Assembly (NCBI GenBank): GCA_016293805.1
Contig: JAEDDI010000039.1
Location: 1 to 17,446, forward strand
DNA: 17,446 nucleotides
Origin: Bacillota bacterium
GTDB taxonomy: Bacteria > Bacillota > Clostridia > Peptostreptococcales > Anaerovoracaceae
Direction: 5' to 3'
Shown here: piece by piece, positions 12,899 to 17,446 of the stretch
Position numbering within the stretch: the first letter of the stretch is position 1
Layout: each line of letters begins with the position of its first letter
Notes under the pieces: model-generated
Databases searched by the model: none
What the model was told of the DNA's origin: nothing
What the model saw: only the letters and a program-made list of their open reading frames with translations
Program-made: the position numbers and the translations under genes

Positions 12899-13740
12899 TG
12901 CAGTTAATAATTGTTACAGGACTTTCGGGTGCCGGAAAATCAAATGCACTCAACTGCCTTGAAGACCTCGGATATTATTGTATAGATAATATGCCTCCTG
13001 CACTCATAGTGAATTTTGTCGATCTTCTCAGATTCAATAAACTGGAGATGGATAAGGCGGCAGTCTGCATTGATGTAAGAATGGGTGATTTCCTGAAAGG
13101 ATTTGACAAGCAGCTTGAAAAACTCACTGATGTGGACTGCAGAATTGTTTACCTGGAGGCATCTGATGAGGCCCTTATAAGAAGATATAAAGAGACGAGA
13201 AGAAATCATCCTCTTTCGGACAAGAGCGTCAAAGAAGGAATAAGTGAAGAAAGGGCGATGCTTGCAAGGACAAGAACTCTGGCAGACTATATCATAGACA
13301 CATCAAATATGAAAACTGCCAAGCTGAAGGAGACAATCAAGGACATTGTCACAGGTGATGAGAACGGTCAGCAGAATTTCATAATCAATGTGTCGTCGTT
13401 CGGATACAAGCACGGAATTCCGCTGGAGGCAGATATTGTCTTTGATATGAGATTTATTCCAAACCCGTACTATGTTCCGTCGCTTAAGGAACTGACTGGA
13501 AACAGCAAAAAAGTCAGCAGTTATGTTCTGAAACAGGAAGTTACCCAGGTATTCCTTGACAGTGTTATCCCTCTCCTTGAAAAACTGATTCCTGCATATA
13601 TGAAGGAGGGAAAATACAACCTGAATATCGCGTTTGGATGCACAGGGGGTCATCACAGATCTGTGGCATCAGCAAATGAAGTGGTTATGAGGCTCAAGGA
13701 TAAAGGGTTCAGAACGACAATAACACACAGGGATCTTTAA
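12898..13740 (+). CDS. rapZ: RapZ/YvcJ-family nucleotide-binding protein
   Basis: A 280-residue P-loop ATPase/GTPase. In Enterobacteria RapZ is an RNase adapter controlling GlmZ decay and hence amino-sugar synthesis; in Firmicutes the homologue YvcJ binds GTP/ATP and affects competence, with no RNA role proven. Walker A is GLSGAGKS (8-15), the conserved DNMPP follows at about 31-35, and the C-terminal domain carries GCTGGHHRSV (247-256), implicated in RNA and GlcN6P binding in RapZ. Its ATG overlaps the upstream PHP stop (TAATG). It is followed by whiA after 41 bp, without the yvcK gene that often lies between them. Confidence 0.95.
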   Translation: MQLIIVTGLSGAGKSNALNCLEDLGYYCIDNMPPALIVNFVDLLRFNKLEMDKAAVCIDVRMGDFLKGFDKQLEKLTDVDCRIVYLEASDEALIRRYKETRRNHPLSDKSVKEGISEERAMLARTRTLADYIIDTSNMKTAKLKETIKDIVTGDENGQQNFIINVSSFGYKHGIPLEADIVFDMRFIPNPYYVPSLKELTGNSKKVSSYVLKQEVTQVFLDSVIPLLEKLIPAYMKEGKYNLNIAFGCTGGHHRSVASANEVVMRLKDKGFRTTITHRDL

Positions 13741-13781
13741 TATCAGGCTCCGGATTCGAGAGCCTTAATATGGAGGCAGAT

Positions 13782-14729
13782 ATGTCATTTTCATCCGATA
13801 CCAAGAATGAACTTGCACATTTTCATACAGAGAAAGACTGCTGCAAGCTGGCTGAAATAGCCGGCTTTATTAGAATGTGCGGAAGTATATCACTTGCAGG
13901 CTTTGGTAAGTTTACTATATATATGCCGACTGACAGTCCTGCAATAGCGCGGCATTACAAAATGCTGGTGAAGGAGTATTTCAATGTCGATGCACCGATA
14001 GAGATTGGAGAGTCAGGAGGACTAAAGAACGGCAAGGAATATATACTGATTATAGGACCTGAGGAGAATTCAGAGGCGATATTGAGAGAGATAGGGATTC
14101 TGATGATTAAGGGAGGGATGAATTACTTCTCTGACGGAATATATGATGGCCTTATCAGGACCAAGTGCTGCAGAAGAGCATACCTTAGAGGGGCTTTCAT
14201 GGCGGCAGGAACAGTGAGCAATCCGGAGAAGGGATATCACTTTGAAATAATGTGCTCATCGCATATACTGGCGCAGGATATAAGAAGACTTATCAGGACA
14301 TTTACTGACCTGACACCGAAAACAGTTGTCAGAAAAAAAGGTGAATCAGTATATATTAAAAGCGGAACACAGATACTTGATATCCTCTCTATTATGGAGG
14401 CTCACGGCAAAAGAATGGATTACGATAAGGTCATGATGATCAAAGAAATCAGGAATCAAGCGGTAAGAGCGATAAACTGCGACAGTGCAAATGTGGATAA
14501 AATAGTCAGGACAGCAAGTAAGGAAATAGATGCTATAAGAAAAATAGAAAGAACCAGGGGACTTGATTATCTTCCGCAGAAACTTAGAGACGCTGCTTTG
14601 CTGAGACTGGATAATCCTGAAGCTTCGTTTACTGAAATAGGGGAGATGATGGACCCTCCTGTAGGAAGGTCTGGTCTTTCCAAGAGATTTAAGAAAATAG
14701 AGGAGATTGCGGAAGGAATAGAGGAATAG
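13782..14729 (+). CDS. whiA: DNA-binding protein WhiA
   Basis: A conserved Gram-positive chromosome-associated protein (sporulation regulator in Streptomyces; affects cell division and chromosome segregation in Bacillus). The 315 residues begin with the family start MSFSSDTKNELA, then the LAGLIDADG-endonuclease-like fold (RRAYLRGAFMAAGTVSNPEKGYHFE, roughly 131-155), and end with a helix-turn-helix domain (ASFTEIGEMMDPPVGRSG, 281-298). I chose ATG 13782, with GGAGG 5 nt upstream, over the ATG at 13770, which would bury that site and add four non-family residues. Its TAG abuts the ATG of the next gene. The weak hairpin in the gap before it (13745-13765) has no T tract. Confidence 0.96.
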   Translation: MSFSSDTKNELAHFHTEKDCCKLAEIAGFIRMCGSISLAGFGKFTIYMPTDSPAIARHYKMLVKEYFNVDAPIEIGESGGLKNGKEYILIIGPEENSEAILREIGILMIKGGMNYFSDGIYDGLIRTKCCRRAYLRGAFMAAGTVSNPEKGYHFEIMCSSHILAQDIRRLIRTFTDLTPKTVVRKKGESVYIKSGTQILDILSIMEAHGKRMDYDKVMMIKEIRNQAVRAINCDSANVDKIVRTASKEIDAIRKIERTRGLDYLPQKLRDAALLRLDNPEASFTEIGEMMDPPVGRSGLSKRFKKIEEIAEGIEE

Positions 14730-16352
14730 ATGGAAAAAGGAAGCATATACGAGATACTGATCCATGATATGAGTCATGAGGGCAAAGGAATAGGCAGAGC
14801 AGATGGTATTGCCGTCTTTGTTGATGGCGCTGTCCCGGGAGACAGAGTAGAGGCGGAGATAACAAAGGTAAAAAAGAACTATGCTTTTGCCAGAACCATT
14901 AAGATAGTTGAAGAGTCAGAGTATAGAATTGAACCGGTCTGTGAGTACAGCAGCATGTGTGGAGGGTGTACGTATTCATGTCTTGATTACAGTGCGCAGT
15001 TAAAGTTCAAGAGAAAACAGGTTAAGGATAAACTTGAGAGAATAGGGAAAATAACAGATGCAAAGGTAAATGAAATGGAAGGGATGGACAGTCCTTTCAG
15101 ATACAGAAACAAGGCGGAGTTTCCGGTAAGGGAGGATACTGTCGGATTTTTTATGGAGAAGAGTCATGATGTGTCTGATATACCAGACTGCCTTCTGCAG
15201 AGTATTCCTGCAATGGCCGCTGCGGAAGGACTCAGGCGGGAAGGAAACAGTCATATAAGGCATCTTGTTACCAGAACGGCTTTCGGAACAGGACAGGTCA
15301 TGGTTGTACTTGTTGCAGACAGCGAAGATATAGATAATCTGGAAGATATAATATATTCAATTGATGACAGAATCAATGAACTGGATGATGAATACTACTA
15401 TCTTGAGAGTGTATATCTCAATGTACGTGGCAGAAATGACAAAAACCATATGGGAGAAAAATTCATCTGTGTTGCAGGAAGGTCGGCTATAGTTGAAGAT
15501 ACAGGCAGACTTCAGTTTGAAATATCTCCTGCGTCGTTTTATCAGGTGAACCCGGTTCAGATGGAGAAACTATACAGCAAGGCTGTTGAATATATGAATC
15601 TCACAGGCAGTGAGACAGTGCTTGATCTTTACTGCGGAGTTGGAACAATAGGACTTTATGCTGCAGGAAAAGCAGCGAAGATTATCGGAATTGAATCAGT
15701 TAAGGATGCAGTTATAGATGCAAACAGAAATGCAGTTATAAATCACATCGTTAATGCAAGATATATAACAGGAAAAGCTGAAGAGGTGCTTCCAAAACTC
15801 ATTGCAGGAGAGTATGAGAACAAGGGTATCATATGTGAAAAAGCTGATGTTGCCGTAATAGATCCGCCAAGATCAGGATGTGCACCGGAACTTCTTGACA
15901 CACTGGCGCAGACAGGACCGGACAGGATAGTCTATGTATCATGTGACCCGGCGACACTTGCAAGAGATGTAAGGATTCTTACAGAGAAAGGATATGAGTT
16001 TGTTGAGGCAACGCCTGTTGACATGTTCCCGTGGACTTCACACGTTGAGACGTGTGTTTTATTGTCCCACAAAAGTGCAGACGATTTTATCAGTGTAAAA
16101 ATGGAGTACGCAGACGACCGAAAAATCCAGCCAGATCGTATCACCTACAGGCTTATTCAGGAGTATATCGAAGAAAAGTACGGCTTCAAAGTTCACACTG
16201 CAAACATTGCAGAGGTCAAAAGAAACTTAGGCCTGCCGATGTACGACGCACCAAACGCAGTTGAAGAACTAAAACGCCCATATAAACCAGCACCAGAATA
16301 TAAAGTAGAAGCTATTAAAGACGCATTAAGGCACTTCAAGGTCATAGATTAA
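14730..16352 (+). CDS. rlmD: 23S rRNA (uracil-5-)-methyltransferase, RlmD/RlmCD type, with C-terminal extension
   Basis: SAM-dependent enzyme that makes m5U in 23S rRNA (U1939; Gram-positive RlmCD also U747). Residues 1-60 are a TRAM RNA-binding domain. The 4Fe-4S cysteines are C71, C77, C80 and C154. The SAM motif is LDLYCGVGTIGL (299-310), then IDPPRSGC (377-384), the catalytic C405 in YVSCDPATLARD and the general base E440 in HVETC. Normal enzymes end near residue 446-448; this one continues to 540 with a separate domain (KYGFKVHTANIAEVKRNLGL, then a stretch ending DALRHFKVID). From memory, similar tails end clostridial relatives of this enzyme. The tail uses CGA, CGT and CGC arginine codons for three of six arginines, unlike the AGA/AGG-rich gene body. 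It begins right after whiA (TAGATG) and closes the operon. Confidence 0.93.
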   Translation: MEKGSIYEILIHDMSHEGKGIGRADGIAVFVDGAVPGDRVEAEITKVKKNYAFARTIKIVEESEYRIEPVCEYSSMCGGCTYSCLDYSAQLKFKRKQVKDKLERIGKITDAKVNEMEGMDSPFRYRNKAEFPVREDTVGFFMEKSHDVSDIPDCLLQSIPAMAAAEGLRREGNSHIRHLVTRTAFGTGQVMVVLVADSEDIDNLEDIIYSIDDRINELDDEYYYLESVYLNVRGRNDKNHMGEKFICVAGRSAIVEDTGRLQFEISPASFYQVNPVQMEKLYSKAVEYMNLTGSETVLDLYCGVGTIGLYAAGKAAKIIGIESVKDAVIDANRNAVINHIVNARYITGKAEEVLPKLIAGEYENKGIICEKADVAVIDPPRSGCAPELLDTLAQTGPDRIVYVSCDPATLARDVRILTEKGYEFVEATPVDMFPWTSHVETCVLLSHKSADDFISVKMEYADDRKIQPDRITYRLIQEYIEEKYGFKVHTANIAEVKRNLGLPMYDAPNAVEELKRPYKPAPEYKVEAIKDALRHFKVID

Positions 16353-16403
16353 AGTAAAGTACCCTTTCAGCAGATCATTACTGTTGAGAGGGTCTTACTT
16401 TTT
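16351..16403 (+). terminator. Terminator of the transporter-murB-rlmD operon
   Basis: A 13-bp stem pairs 16361-16373 with 16381-16393 (two G-T wobbles, 7-nt loop). Outer arms AAAGTAA and TTACTTT extend it, and the T run continues to 16403. It starts inside the rlmD stop codon and ends at the stop of the convergent minus-strand gene. Confidence 0.8.
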
Positions 16404-16861
16404 CAGAAGCCGGCCAATGTAAGGATAGCCCTACAAGATTGCGGGTCTTTCTCTTCGAGCCATGTTTCCAGATTGCTTATAGCGATATCCTTTTGAATAT
16501 GGATGCTCTCTTCAAATCGATATTCGATTGCACATGTAAGGATATCAACAGGTTCATCAAGAACCTTACCGCCAAGAACTGGGTATTCGTCAATTACAAT
16601 CCAGTCAGGTGGGAGACCATCAAAGAGAGCCTGCGGATACAATTCCCTAAAGTGAATCTCAATTTCCATAGCTTCGATCTCACCTTGTTCTTTATCTGGG
16701 TAACAAGTGGCATAAGATACATCGAAGCCTCTAGTGAGCAGCATCTGAACGACATTGATGAGTTCAATATCAACAGGAATGGTCTTATCGGCGCATTTAC
16801 AACAAGGCTTCGACCAAATTTCACTGTATAGCTCTAAACATCGTGGACACATCGTCATCAT
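16403..16861 (-). CDS. Unrecognised zinc-ribbon protein
   Basis: I do not recognise this 152-residue protein. Its N-terminus has CPRC (5-8) and CCKC (20-23), the spacing of a small zinc ribbon. The rest is acidic and soluble-looking, with no membrane helix or signal peptide: a mixed alpha/beta stretch (IEIHFRELYPQALFDGLPPDW, about 67-87) and an acidic helix near the end. GGAAG lies 7 nt before the ATG, and a weak TTAATC/TATAAA promoter (16910-16905 and 16887-16882) sits upstream. It lies between the rlmD terminator and a recombinase remnant, so it may be cargo of an integrated element, by position only. The sound ribosome site and intact frame favour a real gene. Confidence 0.6.
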   Translation of the reverse strand: MMTMCPRCLELYSEIWSKPCCKCADKTIPVDIELINVVQMLLTRGFDVSYATCYPDKEQGEIEAMEIEIHFRELYPQALFDGLPPDWIVIDEYPVLGGKVLDEPVDILTCAIEYRFEESIHIQKDIAISNLETWLEEKDPQSCRAILTLAGF

Positions 16862-16943
16862 ACAATCACTTCCTTCACCAGTTTATAGAAAGTAGTTCTT
16901 TTAAGATTAAGTGCCTGCATAGTTGCAGTTGCAGTTTGCTCGC

Positions 16944-17411
16944 CAGTGCGGTGATATTTACCGCCGGGTACACTGGAATAACCGAGGTTACAAGTCTATT
17001 GTTTGGAGATGCGTCAGCCGTTTGGAGGAAAAAGGATCTGAATGTACTGCCCCTACCATAAACGAGGAAACATTGCAGACAGCAGTGGTCAAGGCTATTA
17101 ACGAACTTTTGGCTAACAAAGAACCCTTCCTCCAGGCGTTGCAGAAAAACATAGCTACTATACTTAATGAAGAAAATGATAATGCCACCAATGATATTGA
17201 TAGCAAATTGGAAGAATTACAACAACAGCTTCTTATCCAAGCAAAATCCAAGAATGACTATGAAGATGTGGCTGATGAAATCTACCACCTTCGAGAATTG
17301 AAGCAAAATGCACTTGTTGAAAATGCAGAGCGTGAAGGAAAAAGGCAACGAATCGCTGAAATGACTGATTTCTTTAATGAACAATCCTGTGAGTTAGATA
17401 ATATGAAGTGA
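16944..17411 (+). pseudogene. Fragment of a large serine recombinase (zinc ribbon and coiled coil only)
   Basis: From about 16944 the frame reads QCGDIYRRVHWNNRG, then WRCVSRLEEKGSEC, a recombinase zinc beta ribbon. A long coiled coil follows (about 17070-17340), closing with RIAEMTDFFNEQ, as in large serine recombinases of clostridial mobile elements. The N-terminal catalytic serine domain is absent. The first cysteine of the ribbon (TGCTCG, 16937-16942) is in another frame: removing one C at 16942-16943 would restore CSQCGD, so a frameshift lies at or near the breakpoint. The end is also cut: NEQSCELDNMK then stop, where relatives continue about 40 residues. An in-frame TTG at 16923 exists but has no good ribosome site. 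It is a decayed remnant that cannot act as a recombinase. Confidence 0.75.
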
Positions 17412-17446
17412 CCACACATTTGTAGTTACGTGGATTTACCTGTAAA

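Noticed and set aside
13745..13765. Hairpin between rapZ and whiA as terminator or attenuator
   Set aside because: The stem is only 6 bp with a 9-nt loop and no T tract follows.
1..17446. Similarity between the window's two ends (GTGGCGTTTACC on the minus strand at the start, GTGGATTTACC at the end), suggesting element ends
   Set aside because: A match of 11-12 bases with a gap is too short, and both lie at arbitrary window edges.
1..17446. CRISPR array, riboswitch, rRNA, or intact insertion sequence
   Set aside because: No regularly spaced repeats, no conserved riboswitch leader and no transposase with inverted ends were seen on either strand.

Overview
The window looks like a chromosomal segment of an anaerobic Clostridia-type Firmicute. 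The evidence is AGGAGG-type ribosome binding sites, strong preference for AGA/AGG arginine codons, a reverse-type rubrerythrin, a BirA/BioY arrangement, class III fructose bisphosphatase and the murB-PHP-rapZ-whiA block. The genus cannot be fixed from sequence reading alone.

Left part (1-3493) is a redox or oxidative-stress neighbourhood. A reverse rubrerythrin (minus) diverges from a CarD-family transcription factor (plus). Next comes an unusual regulator in which an Xre-type helix-turn-helix is fused to a complete desulfoferrodoxin (superoxide reductase-like) module. It converges on a minus-strand pair, a Crp/Fnr-family regulator followed by a ferredoxin-like protein. A 14-bp motif, GTAGCAWATGCAAC, sits inside near-perfect palindromes in front of both the rubrerythrin gene and the Crp/Fnr gene. 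It has the half-site and N4-spacer layout of FNR-type operators. It lies near -42 of the rubrerythrin promoter and across the -35/-10 region of the Crp/Fnr promoter. The Crp/Fnr protein may therefore repress itself and activate rubrerythrin.

Middle part (3494-9847) is mostly housekeeping: acetate kinase; a BioY biotin transporter subunit (minus) whose -35 box lies in a BirA-type operator; class III fructose-1,6-bisphosphatase; tRNA-Arg(ACG) on the minus strand with a textbook promoter and terminator; a thioesterase-nitroreductase pair; and on the minus strand an MgtC-family membrane protein translationally coupled to a YfcE/MJ0936-type phosphodiesterase.

Right part (9977-16352) is one tightly packed plus-strand operon: AI-2E family transporter, murB, PHP-domain hydrolase, rapZ, whiA, and an RlmD-type 23S rRNA methyltransferase. 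Junctions are overlapping or abutting (TAATG twice, TAGATG once). yvcK, which commonly lies between rapZ and whiA, is absent. The methyltransferase carries about 92 extra C-terminal residues after the normal end of the enzyme. Just beyond its terminator are an unrecognised zinc-ribbon protein (minus) and a decayed fragment of a large serine recombinase. This suggests the 3' end of rlmD was a landing site for an integrative element.
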